Assembly (NCBI RefSeq): GCF_011064845.1
Contig: NZ_CP049015.1
Span: 1,054,001-1,118,000 of the forward strand
Direction: 5' to 3'
Source: Citrobacter freundii ATCC 8090 = MTCC 1658 = NBRC 12681
Lineage (GTDB): Bacteria > Pseudomonadota > Gammaproteobacteria > Enterobacterales > Enterobacteriaceae
DNA: 64,000 nt
Below are positions 48,194-57,899 of the stretch, piece after piece (position 1 is the first letter of the stretch; the number at the start of each line of letters is the position of its first letter). A model generated the notes under the pieces. That model had not been told where the DNA came from, ran no database searches, and saw nothing but the letters and a program-made list of their open reading frames with translations. A program made the position numbers and the translations under genes.

Positions 48194-50284
48194 ATGTTCG
48201 CGAAGACTCGCTTGGCGCTGCTGGTGGGATGGGTGACCGGCAGCGTGGCTTTTCCTCTGCTGGCGCAGGAAACAACAAAAAACGATACGGTGGTTGTCAC
48301 CTCGCAGATGCAGAGCGGGGCCACGAAGCTTGCCACGCCGGATATTGAAACGCCGCAGTCGGTATCGATCGTTACCCGTGAACAGTTTGAAGAGCAGGGC
48401 GCAACCAGCGTGCGCCAGGCCGTCAGCTATACGCCGGGGGTGTACAGCAATCAGATTGGCGCCTCCAACCGCTTTGACTACATCGTGCTGCGTGGCTTTT
48501 CTGACGGTAGCCTGGATAACGTCTATCTCGATGGTCTGAAGATGATGGGCGACACCAACTCACACAGCTCGCTGGTGGTCGATCCGTGGTTCCTCGAAGA
48601 TATCGAAGTCGTACGCGGTCCGGCTTCCGTACTGTATGGTCGTTCCTCTCCGGGCGGTATTGTGGCGCTGACCTCACGTAAGCCATCGTTTGATGCGGGC
48701 GGTGAAGTGAAGCTGTTTGCCGGCAACAATAACCAGCGCGGCGCGGCGTTTGACGTCACCGGGGCGCTGGATGATAACGATCGAGTGGCGGCGCGATTGA
48801 GCGGGATGACGCGTTACGCGGACTCGCAGTTTGGTCCATTGAAGGAAGAACGTTACGCGCTGATGCCCAGCCTGACCTGGCGTATCACCGACCAGACGCG
48901 TCTGGATCTGATGGCCTATCTGCACCGTGACCCGGAAGGCGGAAGCCACTCCGGTCTGCCGTATGACGGCACCGTGGTTCCGCATTACGGGCAAAAGATC
49001 TCCAATACCTTTTACGAAGGCGAGGATGATTATGACAAATACGATCGCCGTGAAAACATGGTGGGCTACAACATTGAGCATATGTTTGATAGCGGTTGGT
49101 CGGTGCGGCAAAAGCTGCGCTATCTGCATACCGACGTTGAGCTGAACCAGGTGTATGCGGCGGGCTGGTTGAATGAAACCGAGCTTAATCGCGGCTACTC
49201 CGGTTCCGATGAAAAAATGTCGGCGATTACGCTGGATAACCAGCTCGACGGCAGCTTTGATACCTGGCAGGTAAACCACCGTCTGCTGGTGGGGATCGAC
49301 TATCAGGATCGCAGCAACAATACTACAGGTTACTACGGCGCTTTCCCGCCGATTGACGCCTTTAATCCGGTGTACGGCGCGAAGCCTGATTACATTGACA
49401 TGTATGCGCGTGAGAAACACAAGCTGCGCCAGACGGGTTACTATTTGCAGGATCAGATGTCATGGGATCGCTGGCGTATTACGCTCGGTGGTCGCTACGA
49501 TCAGGTCAGCGTTTCTAATATTGATAAGATCAAGGATACTCGCAGCGATCTGGATAAAAACAACTTCAGCACCCGCGCCGCGTTGCTCTATTTGTTCGAT
49601 AACGGCTTTGCGCCGTACGTGAGTTACTCCACTGCCTTTACGCCCACTAGTTTTGCCGATGAGAACGGCAATCTGCTGGATCCGATGAAAGGCAAGCAGT
49701 GGGAAGCCGGGCTGAAATATGAGCCGGAAGGTCTTAACAGTCAGTTCAGCGCGTCGGTGTTCCGTATCAATCAGACGAATATAGCCACTAAAGAAGAGCC
49801 GACCGATCCATACCGCTCGATTGGGGAAATTGAATCTGAAGGGGTGGAGCTGGAGGCAATTAGCCAACTGACGGATAGCTTCCGTTTGCAGGCGGCGTAT
49901 ACCTATACCGACATTCGCTATAAGAAAAGCAGCCCGGAAGAGCAGGGCAAGCGCGCAGTGTACGCCCCGCGTAACCAGGCCAGTGCCTGGCTGAGCTACG
50001 ATGTAAAAAGTGGTCCGCTGGACGGTCTGACGTTGGGTTCAGGCGTGCGCTACGTTAACGGTATTACCAGCGATCGCCTGAATACTCACACCCTGCCGTC
50101 CTACACTCTGGTGGATATGGTGATTGGTTACGACTTAACGAATATCGGTATTAAAGGGTTGAGTGCGCAGTTGAACGTTAACAACCTGACCGACAAGCGC
50201 TACGTTGCGGCCTGTAACTCGCTCTCATACTGCTACTTCGGCGCCGAGCGCAGCATTGTCGGCAGTGTGTTCTGGAAATTCTGA
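48194..50284 (+). CDS. foxA: FoxA, TonB-dependent ferrioxamine receptor
   Basis: This outer-membrane siderophore receptor is 696 residues long from the preferred start MFAKTRLALLVGWVTGSVAF. GGAG lies 8 bp before that ATG at 48194, whereas the ATG at 48176 has no ribosome site. It has a signal peptide ending PLLAQE, a TonB box (DTVVVTSQ), a plug domain (SIVTREQFEEQGATSVRQAV) and a beta barrel ending in FWKF. Order and sequence agree with foxA of Salmonella, which imports ferrioxamine B. The neighbours yahN, yahO and prp match the same Salmonella region. Confidence 0.88.
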   Translation: MFAKTRLALLVGWVTGSVAFPLLAQETTKNDTVVVTSQMQSGATKLATPDIETPQSVSIVTREQFEEQGATSVRQAVSYTPGVYSNQIGASNRFDYIVLRGFSDGSLDNVYLDGLKMMGDTNSHSSLVVDPWFLEDIEVVRGPASVLYGRSSPGGIVALTSRKPSFDAGGEVKLFAGNNNQRGAAFDVTGALDDNDRVAARLSGMTRYADSQFGPLKEERYALMPSLTWRITDQTRLDLMAYLHRDPEGGSHSGLPYDGTVVPHYGQKISNTFYEGEDDYDKYDRRENMVGYNIEHMFDSGWSVRQKLRYLHTDVELNQVYAAGWLNETELNRGYSGSDEKMSAITLDNQLDGSFDTWQVNHRLLVGIDYQDRSNNTTGYYGAFPPIDAFNPVYGAKPDYIDMYAREKHKLRQTGYYLQDQMSWDRWRITLGGRYDQVSVSNIDKIKDTRSDLDKNNFSTRAALLYLFDNGFAPYVSYSTAFTPTSFADENGNLLDPMKGKQWEAGLKYEPEGLNSQFSASVFRINQTNIATKEEPTDPYRSIGEIESEGVELEAISQLTDSFRLQAAYTYTDIRYKKSSPEEQGKRAVYAPRNQASAWLSYDVKSGPLDGLTLGSGVRYVNGITSDRLNTHTLPSYTLVDMVIGYDLTNIGIKGLSAQLNVNNLTDKRYVAACNSLSYCYFGAERSIVGSVFWKF

Positions 50285-50288
50285 TGTT

Positions 50289-50371
50289 TTAGCCGGATGC
50301 AGCGCTGGCGCCTTATCCGGCCTGGTGCAGTGTGTAAATTGTATGCCTGATGAGCGTAGCGCATCAGGCAT
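50289..50371. repeat. REP/BIME element
   Basis: AGCCGGATGC to TTATCCGGCC (50291-50321) is a typical REP unit. A second inverted unit, ATGCCTGATG with CATCAGGCAT, spans 50343-50371. It lies between foxA and the lipoprotein gene, whose 3' ends converge. Confidence 0.85.
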
Positions 50372-50383
50372 AGTGGATTGCGG

Positions 50384-50893
50384 TTATTGTGTAAAACCGT
50401 TTTGCATACAAATCTGCGCGCTGGTTCTCAGAGTAAAGGCGACTTTGTCTGGGTACTGACTGTAATAGTTATGCTCTTCTTCCAGCCCTTTTGCCTGCGC
50501 CAGACGTACCGTTTCCAGCGAGCAGGTACGGTAGATCAGGTCTTTATTCATATTGGTCTGCTTCTCGCGCTGTTTATCTGCGGACAGCGCCAGCCAGTTT
50601 TCGGACAGTGAGTAATCGTAGACCACCCGATTTCCTTTCGCCTGCACGTTCTCAATGGTAATAAATTCGTCGATTTTCAGCCTTGGCTGTCCACGCATTT
50701 TTTTCTTATCTTCTGCGGCGGCGTATTGGGCCAGCGCATGAATATCCATACTGGCTATTTTCTGTTTATAAGCATCTACATAGGCGGTAGGTTGCTGATA
50801 ATGCTGAGCGTAAGCGTTTCTTAATTCCCCGTCACTCATCGTACAACCTGCCAGAAACAGAGGTAATAGCAGTGCCAGTTTTATTTTAGTCAT
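50384..50893 (-). CDS. Uncharacterised lipoprotein
   Basis: From the preferred start MTKIKLALLLPLFLAGCTMS at 50893, this protein is 169 residues with a clear lipobox LAGC at residue 17. An upstream frame start (50932) adds 13 residues before the signal and is unlikely. The mature part is helical with repeated glutamines and ends in two cysteines (SLETVRL... and SAQICMQNGF). Function is unknown. It lies about 140 bp from the YccM-like gene in the same direction. Confidence 0.8.
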   Translation of the reverse strand: MTKIKLALLLPLFLAGCTMSDGELRNAYAQHYQQPTAYVDAYKQKIASMDIHALAQYAAAEDKKKMRGQPRLKIDEFITIENVQAKGNRVVYDYSLSENWLALSADKQREKQTNMNKDLIYRTCSLETVRLAQAKGLEEEHNYYSQYPDKVAFTLRTSAQICMQNGFTQ

Positions 50894-51030
50894 GATGTTA
50901 TCCCGTTCATTATTTTGATCCCAGTCGCCCATAACAAAATAGAAAAATTATTACGGATGATATTTAAGGTTGTATAAACGAGAGCACGATGGCACAAGTT
51001 CAATTGTCTTAAAATGGCAGGACAGACGGG

Positions 51031-51057
51031 AAACCCTGCCAGAATTGGCAGGGTTTT
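51031..51057. terminator. Hairpin downstream of the YccM-like gene
   Basis: AAACCCTGCC (51031-51040) pairs with GGCAGGGTTTT (51047-51057). It lies 20 bp past the stop codon and can act in both directions. Confidence 0.75.
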
Positions 51058-51076
51058 GAACATACTGATACAAAAA

Positions 51077-52174
51077 TTAATGGCCGATCATCTTTGCCTT
51101 CGGGATCAGCTGGAAATACATATGATCGGGTACTGGCGTATCCCAGACATTGGCATAAACCGCATAACCAATGGTGGCAAACAGAATGCCAAGCACCAGT
51201 AGCGTCATGGCAACACCTGACAGCGTCCTCTGACGCCATAACGATTTACCACCGTTGCCTTGTGCTCCAGGCGGAGTCTGCAGTGAAAAGCTCAGCGTTG
51301 AGGCTACCGGGCAGGATTCAACGCAGGTCATGCAGCCAGTGCATTCCACGGTACGCACCTGAATCAGTCTGTCGACAGGGATATTCGACGGGCAGTTTTT
51401 CGCGCATTTTCCGCAGTCGATGCAACTGTCTGCGTTACGGCGGATTTTAAACGGCGAGAATAGCGAGAACAGGCCGAGCAGCGCGCCATAAGGGCACAGA
51501 TAGCGGCACCAGGCATTGCGAATAAACAGGCTCAGGACGCTGATAACGACAAGAAAGATGAGCGTAGCGGAGCCAATATGGCGAAAGAAATCGAGCATCT
51601 TCACGTCGATAATCATGCCATAGGCCGACATTAGAAAATACTGAATCCCCTGTGCAGGCATCGACAGGGCGATATACAAAAAGAAACTCAGCAACAGATA
51701 CTTCAGACTGAGCAGCGGGATATCCAGCCAGCGGGGCAGCGTGAAGTTGCGACCAAAGACTTTTTTCCCCAGATTGCCGAGCAGTTCGGACAGTGTGCCC
51801 ACTGGACATAACCACGAACAGAAGGCTTTTTTTAACAACAGACTAATCAGGATAAACGCAACTAACAGCAGCATGGAGGCGGCATGGATAGGAGGAAGAA
51901 AACCAGTCTCCAGCGTATAGCGGATATTCATCAAGCCCGCGATCGGTAGCCATCCCTCAATACCACCAGGCCTTGGAATATCGACGCTGGTGCCGGCGGT
52001 TTCGAAATAGCGGACCCAGTAATAGAACGTTACGCCAATATAAATATTAATAGCCAGCAGGAGAAACTGGGTGGCTTTTCGCCAACTGCTGGCATTGCGC
52101 CAGTCATTCCACGGCAGTTTGCCTCCGATCGTGCCAGGACGGCGCTGCCAGCGCGTTCTCTTCTTCCCATTCAT
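51077..52174 (-). CDS. yccM: YccM-like membrane ferredoxin
   Basis: This 365-residue membrane protein has about six helices and is strongly like E. coli YccM (357 aa). CSWLCPVGTLSE and CRYLCPYGALLG are the NapH/NosR-type cysteine motifs. Two 4Fe-4S clusters are in CIDCGKCAKNCPS and CTGCMTCVESCPV. It probably moves electrons from quinone or a periplasmic donor to a cytoplasmic or membrane partner. YccM lies near torS in E. coli, but here it is beside a globin-coupled cyclase, so both may deal with oxygen or electron flow. Confidence 0.88.
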   Translation of the reverse strand: MNGKKRTRWQRRPGTIGGKLPWNDWRNASSWRKATQFLLLAINIYIGVTFYYWVRYFETAGTSVDIPRPGGIEGWLPIAGLMNIRYTLETGFLPPIHAASMLLLVAFILISLLLKKAFCSWLCPVGTLSELLGNLGKKVFGRNFTLPRWLDIPLLSLKYLLLSFFLYIALSMPAQGIQYFLMSAYGMIIDVKMLDFFRHIGSATLIFLVVISVLSLFIRNAWCRYLCPYGALLGLFSLFSPFKIRRNADSCIDCGKCAKNCPSNIPVDRLIQVRTVECTGCMTCVESCPVASTLSFSLQTPPGAQGNGGKSLWRQRTLSGVAMTLLVLGILFATIGYAVYANVWDTPVPDHMYFQLIPKAKMIGH

Positions 52175-52350
52175 GATTTTATACTATCCCTCATATTTCC
52201 CCTTCTGCATTCAGAAGGCGTTATCACCGGGATATGCTAGCGCTATTTATATTTGGTGTATTTGATTTGCATCTTATTACGTGGCTGTTATTTTCATCAT
52301 GCAAATATGCCTGAATAAAAATAACAGCTCGATATTTATCGCAAGCCAGA

Positions 52351-52374
52351 TAAATACCCTGAACGGGGTATTTA
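52351..52374 (-). terminator. Terminator of the diguanylate cyclase gene
   Basis: TAAATACCC (52351-52359) pairs with GGGTATTTA (52366-52374), 20 bp after the stop codon. On the minus strand TCTGGC follows, giving a modest T tract only. Confidence 0.55.
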
Positions 52375-52393
52375 TTTCTCTGCAGGGCAATGG

Positions 52394-53797
52394 TTATTCC
52401 TGATAAACCTCAACGCGGTCGCGACCATTACTTTTTGCCAGATAAAGTGCGCGATCGGCTTTATCAACCAGCTGTTTGTAGTCGGGATGATAATCATATT
52501 CGGCAATACCGATACTGACGGTAATAGAAAACGTTTCTGTCGCAGAGGCTGCCATGCGCATCTCAGCAATTTTCATGCGCAGCGTTTCCAGAATAATACT
52601 GGCCTGCGATTCATCTGACTCGACGAGCAGAATCATAAATTCTTCACCACCGTAGCGGAACACGTAATCGCTGCTACGGATATGTTCATAAATGACCGCT
52701 GCGACATTTTTGAGCGTCAGATCGCCGATATTATGCCCGAAGTTATCGTTAATTTGCTTGAAGTAGTCGATATCCAGCATCGCCAGGCTAAAAGGCTTAC
52801 GCGCATGTAACGCCAGCGAGATTTCACGTCGCATGATGGTCGGAATAAAGCGGCGATTAAGCAACTGGGTCAGCGAATCTTTACCATTTTCCTGCTTAAC
52901 CAGCGCCTCAAACATTGAAGCGAGCAGGAAATGGATTTTTGCCGACAGCTGGCGAACATTCTGTAATAAGCTCATCCGCTCGGGTTCTGTGGGCTGATGC
53001 TGAGGTGACAGGGTTGTCGTCAGACGGGTGTCGATCTCTGCAATCAGTGATTCCATTTCTTTGAGCAAATTGCTGTTGCCAAGAATATGTTTTCCCTTAT
53101 GTGAGAACCACATACCAAAATCAGAGTTCGCCAGAAACACCATTTCACCGAAAGGCATTCCGGTAGCAATGTTATAGATAAACTGGTTTTCCCAGTCGGT
53201 AAACGAACGGATTTGCCGCTCGCGCTCGACGTTAACGTCATCGTAAATAGTCTGCAGACGATACTGCTCCTGTGTATGCAGGGAGTTTTGGTAGCTTGGG
53301 GAATAGGAGACGGTCATGGCCTCCAGCGCAGTATCCATTGCCAGACTGCTGAAACAGATAGCATTGCTCAGCAGGGAAGACGAGTCGTCAGCTTTGGTTT
53401 TCAACACCCGATACAGCTCATCTTTGAGCTTACGCGCGCCGCGGTTCACCAGATCGATGGGCAGACCGATACGGGCATGCACTACGCCAATTTTGCGTTG
53501 TTTGGCCAGCAGCTGTGAGAGATCTTCGTGCGCGCTGCCGAGCACGCTGCGTAACCAGTCAAACATACTGCCGCTGAGGCGGGTACTGACCTGTTCTGTA
53601 TTGAGGAACAATGCACTCTGGGCATGAGAGAGCATATAGTCATAAAAAACGGTCACTAAATGGTGGATCTCTTCATCGCTTAACGATGTGAGGAGCGTGT
53701 GAACGTCAGGCGATGTTTGTCGTATCAGCGCCTGCCATTCTGTAAGGAGTAATGTGTCGTTTACCGGTTCAATCTGTTCCATCTCGCTGCCACTCAA
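52394..53797 (-). CDS. Globin-coupled diguanylate cyclase (DosC-like)
   Basis: This 467-residue protein has an N-terminal globin sensor domain of about 165 residues. The heme histidine lies in VVHARIGLPIDLV near residue 105. A linker region follows, then a C-terminal GGDEF domain with active-site RYGGEEFMILL near residue 390. It makes c-di-GMP, probably controlled by oxygen bound to the heme. It resembles E. coli DosC in layout and many motifs, but lies in a different place without a DosP partner. It may belong with the redox genes around it. Confidence 0.9.
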   Translation of the reverse strand: MSGSEMEQIEPVNDTLLLTEWQALIRQTSPDVHTLLTSLSDEEIHHLVTVFYDYMLSHAQSALFLNTEQVSTRLSGSMFDWLRSVLGSAHEDLSQLLAKQRKIGVVHARIGLPIDLVNRGARKLKDELYRVLKTKADDSSSLLSNAICFSSLAMDTALEAMTVSYSPSYQNSLHTQEQYRLQTIYDDVNVERERQIRSFTDWENQFIYNIATGMPFGEMVFLANSDFGMWFSHKGKHILGNSNLLKEMESLIAEIDTRLTTTLSPQHQPTEPERMSLLQNVRQLSAKIHFLLASMFEALVKQENGKDSLTQLLNRRFIPTIMRREISLALHARKPFSLAMLDIDYFKQINDNFGHNIGDLTLKNVAAVIYEHIRSSDYVFRYGGEEFMILLVESDESQASIILETLRMKIAEMRMAASATETFSITVSIGIAEYDYHPDYKQLVDKADRALYLAKSNGRDRVEVYQE

Positions 53798-53861
53798 CGT
53801 GCGATTAAAAATTCAGGCAGTATTACGGACAATTACCTCACGATGGTCAAGTTAAACTCTT

Positions 53862-54500
53862 TTATCGATGGCTAATACCCTCATAAATAAGCCTGAGCGC
53901 GAAGACACCTATTATTGCGCCAATGATTCGGCTGGCAACGCATTGGATGCGACCATACGCCCGTCGCACTGCAGGCAAAGAAAATGCCTGGCTGAGAAAA
54001 ATACGCCAGATAACGGAAGACAACACAATACCTGCCCAGGCCATCAGTCTGGCCCACGTAGGTGTGTCTGCGCTTAAGGTGACCGAGAAGATACTAATAA
54101 AAAACAGTACGGTTTGCGGGTTCGATAAATCCGTTAGTAATCCTCGGCGGAAAAATACATACCAGGGGGCGGAAATCGGCTGCTGTAGCGTGGGCATTTG
54201 CGGTGTGGCCTGATGGCGGATGCTGTTCCAGGCAAACCACAGCAGATAGACGCCGCCGACAATCTTAATCAATGAAAATATCTCTTCACACTGGGTGATT
54301 AGCGTTGCCATACCAAAAAGCCCAAGGCCGGAGTAAAACGCATCACCTAAGGCGACCCCCAGACCGGTCATCACACCTGCGCGTCGTCCGGATGCCAGGC
54401 TAGTTTGTACCACTACGAACAGATTTGCGCCGGGGTTAAAAAAGGTTAAAACAAACAGGCTAACAGTGAGCATGACGGCGTGTAGCGGTTCCATAGGCAA
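53862..54500 (-). CDS. yahN: YahN, LysE/RhtB-family exporter
   Basis: This 212-residue six-helix protein is very close to E. coli YahN, which is 223 residues in E. coli. It contains FFNPGANLFVVVQTSLASGRRAGV and the LSNPQTVLFFISIF block. It probably exports an amino acid. It is divergent from yahO by about 266 bp of AT-rich sequence, as in the known yahN-yahO region. Confidence 0.95.
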   Translation of the reverse strand: MPMEPLHAVMLTVSLFVLTFFNPGANLFVVVQTSLASGRRAGVMTGLGVALGDAFYSGLGLFGMATLITQCEEIFSLIKIVGGVYLLWFAWNSIRHQATPQMPTLQQPISAPWYVFFRRGLLTDLSNPQTVLFFISIFSVTLSADTPTWARLMAWAGIVLSSVIWRIFLSQAFSLPAVRRAYGRIQCVASRIIGAIIGVFALRLIYEGISHR

Positions 54501-54766
54501 CCATTCCTCAAATATTCATAAAGTTAACACTATAATTTCAGCGAGCTGGCTGTTCTGAGGAGCAACTCACACTGGCTATTGAAACTTTGATCTGGTTGAT
54601 GTGCTGATACTCGACGGCCGGTTTTTCTGCGCTGCAAAATTTCTATATATTTCTGCTGAGTGTGGATTTTTTATCCAGGCTGGACTAGTTATTAATCATC
54701 CTTGAATCGCGTTATCTCATGTTCAGGGATCGATGATGGCGTCATAACAAAACCTGGAGCTGGTCT

Positions 54767-55042
54767 ATGAAAACTGGAATTAAAGTACTTATTGGTGCGT
54801 TAGCTTTTGTCGTGACCAACGCATATGCCGCGGAGTTTATGACAAAGCTTGAGTTTGAAAAGGTTGAGTCGCAGTACACAAAAATCGGTGATATCTCAAC
54901 GAGTAATGAAGTTTCTGTCGCAGATGCCAAAGAAGAACTGCTGAAGAAAGCCGAAGAGAAAGGTGCCGATGTTGTGGTATTAACTTCCGGTCAAACGGAT
55001 AATAAAATCCATGGCACAGCCAATATCTACAAGAAAAAATAA
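54767..55042 (+). CDS. yahO: YahO, DUF1471 periplasmic protein
   Basis: This 91-residue protein has a signal peptide ([21 protein letters not shown]) and a short domain of the YhcN/BhsA/DUF1471 type. Such proteins are stress-induced and often act in biofilm or acid responses. A terminator follows at 55067-55094. Confidence 0.93.
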   Translation: MKTGIKVLIGALAFVVTNAYAAEFMTKLEFEKVESQYTKIGDISTSNEVSVADAKEELLKKAEEKGADVVVLTSGQTDNKIHGTANIYKKK

Positions 55043-55066
55043 TACGCTGCTGTAAAAATCACTATT

Positions 55067-55094
55067 CCCGCCGGTCATTGTACCGGCGGGTTTT
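55067..55094. terminator. Shared terminator of yahO and prpR
   Basis: CCCGCCGGT (55067-55075) pairs with ACCGGCGGG (55082-55090), followed by TTTTC on the plus strand. The hairpin overlaps the prpR 3' end, so the last prpR codons are part of the stem. Confidence 0.85.
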
Positions 55095-56685
55095 CTTTTA
55101 ATCTGCGCCAGAACGTGGTTCTGCTAATTCCGAGATAGCGTGCAGCCGCGGTTTTATCACCATTGAATTGTGCCAACACCTGCTGCGGCGTCAGCAATGA
55201 CGATGATTGTGGTGAGTCTGCAACAATGGCCAGTTCCGGTAATAGCTGTTGTAAAAAATCAACATTCAGCTCCGGCTGCGGCTCGACGCTTAAAAATAGC
55301 GCCAGGCGCTCCATCATATTACGCAGTTCGCGGATATTCCCCGGCCAGCCATAATTCAGTAACGTCGGCTGACTTAAACCCAGCCCCTTGCGTACTGGCT
55401 CAGAAAACGGCACATCCAGTTCCGCCAGCGACTGTTTTAAAAAACCTTCCGCCAGCGGCAGGATATCGGGCAACCGCTCGCGTAGCGGCGGCAGCTTGAG
55501 GCGTAAAATGCTCAGGCGATAAAACAGATCGGTACGAAACTCCCCCTGTTTCATCTCCTGCTCCAGATTACAGTGTGTGGCGCTAATCACCCGGACATCG
55601 ACCGGAATAGGCTGATGCCCACCGACTCGGGTGACCTCTTTTTCTTCCAGTACGCGCAGCAGCCGGGTTTGTAACGGCAGCGGCATCTCGCCTATCTCAT
55701 CAAGAAAAAGGGTTCCGCCATGAGCAATTTCAAACAGGCCCGCGCGTCCTCCCCGACGAGAGCCGGTAAAGGCGCCATCTTCATAGCCGAACAGCTCCGC
55801 TTCCAGCAATGATTCGGTGATTGCTCCGCAGTTGACGGCAACAAACGGCGGCGAGGGTTTACCGCGCCGATTCTCCTGACGAGTGAAAAACTCACGGTGA
55901 ATGGCCTGTGCCGCCAGCTCTTTGCCCGTACCGGTTTCACCCTGAATTAGCACCGGTGCACGCGAGCGGGCGTAGAGCATAATGGTGTGTCGCACCTGTT
56001 CCATCTGCGCAGAGTGACCGCGCATATCACCGAGCGCGTAGCGGGTGCGCAACGTATCGCCAGAAGCATACTGACCGTTTCTACGCAGCGTCAGGCGGGT
56101 CATATCAAGCGCATCGACAAAGGCCTGGCGCACGGTGGCCGCCGAATAGATAAAGATGCCGGTCATACCTGCTTCTTCTGCCAGATCGGTAATCAATCCC
56201 GCACCAACTATCGCCTGCGTGCCGCCGGCCTTCAGTTCGTTGATTTGCCCGCGGGCATCTTCCTCGGTGATATAGCTGCGCTGTTCAAGCTGCAAATTAA
56301 AGGTTTTTTGAAAGGCGAGAAGCGCAGGAATGGTTTCCTGATAGGTAATGACGCCAATCGACGAGGTGAGCTTTCCTGCTTTTGCCAGCGCCTGTAGCAC
56401 GTCAAATCCGCTGGGTTTAATCAGGATCACCGGGATCGATAAACGGCTTTTCAGATACGCCCCGTTGGAGCCAGCCGCAATAATGGCATCACAACGCTCG
56501 GTAGCCAGTTTTTTGCGGATATACGCCACCGCTTTTTCGAAACCAAGCTGAATGGGGGTGATGGTCGCCAGGTGGTCGAACTCCAGGCTGATGTCGCGAA
56601 ACAGTTCGAACAGGCGCGTGACAGAAACCGTCCAGATAACCGGTTTGTCGTCGTTCACCCGCGGTGGAAGATGCGTATCAGCCAT
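55075..56685 (-). CDS. prpR: PrpR, sigma-54 activator of propionate catabolism
   Basis: This 536-residue protein has an N-terminal PrpR sensor domain (residues about 1-190), a sigma-54 AAA+ domain (GETGTGKE Walker [11 protein letters not shown] loop, [13 protein letters not shown]alker B) and a C-terminal Fis-type helix-turn-helix ([20 protein letters not shown]). It senses 2-methylcitrate and activates prpBCDE. It is divergent from prpB with a 252-bp gap that holds the sigma-54 promoter and paired operators. Confidence 0.97.
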   Translation of the reverse strand: MADTHLPPRVNDDKPVIWTVSVTRLFELFRDISLEFDHLATITPIQLGFEKAVAYIRKKLATERCDAIIAAGSNGAYLKSRLSIPVILIKPSGFDVLQALAKAGKLTSSIGVITYQETIPALLAFQKTFNLQLEQRSYITEEDARGQINELKAGGTQAIVGAGLITDLAEEAGMTGIFIYSAATVRQAFVDALDMTRLTLRRNGQYASGDTLRTRYALGDMRGHSAQMEQVRHTIMLYARSRAPVLIQGETGTGKELAAQAIHREFFTRQENRRGKPSPPFVAVNCGAITESLLEAELFGYEDGAFTGSRRGGRAGLFEIAHGGTLFLDEIGEMPLPLQTRLLRVLEEKEVTRVGGHQPIPVDVRVISATHCNLEQEMKQGEFRTDLFYRLSILRLKLPPLRERLPDILPLAEGFLKQSLAELDVPFSEPVRKGLGLSQPTLLNYGWPGNIRELRNMMERLALFLSVEPQPELNVDFLQQLLPELAIVADSPQSSSLLTPQQVLAQFNGDKTAAARYLGISRTTFWRRLKENPPVQ

Positions 56686-56728
56686 AACTAACCCAAAAAG
56701 TAAGGAACCGAGTATTAGGGTTTAGTTG

Positions 56729-56776
56729 TGTTTCATAAATGTTGCAATGAAACATGAAGGAACGTTTCATGAAACG
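56729..56776. promoter_or_regulatory. PrpR-type operators
   Basis: TGTTTCAT (56729-56736) and ATGAAACA (56747-56754) form an inverted repeat. CGTTTCATGAAACG (56763-56776) is a perfect palindrome with the same half-site. They lie 44-145 bp from the sigma-54 promoter and mark PrpR upstream activator sites. Confidence 0.65.
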
Positions 56777-56873
56777 ATAGCTGACACGCTTTTGTGCAAT
56801 AAAGATACAGTAACTTATATTAATATATTGTTTTTTAAGGGAAATATATAAATTAATTAAAAATTAAGGTCTT

Positions 56874-56889
56874 TGGCATACCCCTTGCT
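56874..56889 (+). promoter_or_regulatory. Sigma-54 promoter of prpBCDE
   Basis: TGGCAT (56874-56879) and TTGCT (56885-56889) are spaced five bases apart, close to the consensus TGGCAC-N5-TTGCT. It lies 49 bp before the prpB start. Confidence 0.88.
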
Positions 56890-56937
56890 TTAAGTAAATC
56901 AACGAATGCTAACAAGTTGATAACAAGAGGACGGGAT

Positions 56938-57819
56938 ATGTCTCTACACTCCCCAGGGCTGGCGTTTCGCGCCGCGCTCAGCAAAGAAAATCCATTACAA
57001 ATCGTGGGCACCATCAACGCCAATCACGCTCTGCTGGCCCAACGTGCCGGGTATCAGGCGATTTATCTCTCCGGCGGCGGCGTCGCTGCGGGGTCGCTGG
57101 GGCTGCCGGATCTCGGTATTTCAACCCTTGATGATGTGCTGACTGATATTCGTCGCATTACGGATGTTTGCCCGCTGCCATTGCTGGTGGATGCGGATAT
57201 CGGGTTTGGATCGTCAGCGTTCAACGTGGCGCGTACCGTGAAGTCGATTTCCAAAGCGGGTGCTGCAGCGCTGCATATTGAAGATCAGATCGGCGCTAAG
57301 CGCTGCGGCCATCGCCCGAACAAAGCGATCGTCTCTAAAGAAGAGATGGTCGACAGGATCCGCGCCGCGGTGGATGCACGTACCGATCCCAACTTTGTCA
57401 TCATGGCGCGGACCGATGCGCTGGCGGTGGAAGGGTTAGAGGCAGCCATCGATCGTGCCCAGGCGTACGTCGAAGCAGGCGCGGACATGCTGTTTCCGGA
57501 AGCCATCACCGAGCTTGCGATGTACCGCCAGTTTGCCGACGCGGTGCAGGTGCCGATCCTCGCCAACATTACCGAATTTGGCGCTACGCCGCTGTTCACC
57601 ACCGATGAACTGCGCAGCGCAAACGTCGCGATGGCGCTGTATCCGCTGTCGGCTTTCCGCGCTATGAACCGCGCTGCGGAAAAGGTTTACAACGTGCTGC
57701 GTCAGGAAGGAACGCAAAAGAGCGTGATCGACATTATGCAGACGCGTAACGAGCTGTACGAAAGCATCAATTACTACCAGTTCGAAGAGAAACTCGACGC
57801 GTTGTATAGCAAAAAGTAA
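56938..57819 (+). CDS. prpB: 2-methylisocitrate lyase PrpB
   Basis: This 293-residue enzyme starts [20 protein letters not shown] at 56938, chosen by homology. GAGGACGGG precedes the ATG as a ribosome site; the upstream 7 codons have no match. VDADIGFG and the catalytic KRCGHRPNK loop are conserved. It splits 2-methylisocitrate to pyruvate and succinate. It is the first gene of prpBCDE. Confidence 0.97.
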   Translation: MSLHSPGLAFRAALSKENPLQIVGTINANHALLAQRAGYQAIYLSGGGVAAGSLGLPDLGISTLDDVLTDIRRITDVCPLPLLVDADIGFGSSAFNVARTVKSISKAGAAALHIEDQIGAKRCGHRPNKAIVSKEEMVDRIRAAVDARTDPNFVIMARTDALAVEGLEAAIDRAQAYVEAGADMLFPEAITELAMYRQFADAVQVPILANITEFGATPLFTTDELRSANVAMALYPLSAFRAMNRAAEKVYNVLRQEGTQKSVIDIMQTRNELYESINYYQFEEKLDALYSKK

Positions 57820-57824
57820 CCGTC

Positions 57825-57858
57825 GTAGGCCGGATAAGGCACAGCCGCCATCCGGCAA
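57825..57858. repeat. REP element between prpB and prpC
   Basis: GTAGGCCGGATAAGGCA paired with CCATCCGGC is a classical REP unit. It lies in the 80-bp prpB-prpC gap and may stabilise the prpB part of the message. Confidence 0.85.
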
Positions 57859-57899
57859 TAAATTTGTACCCTACATATTATAAAAATGACGAGGACAAC

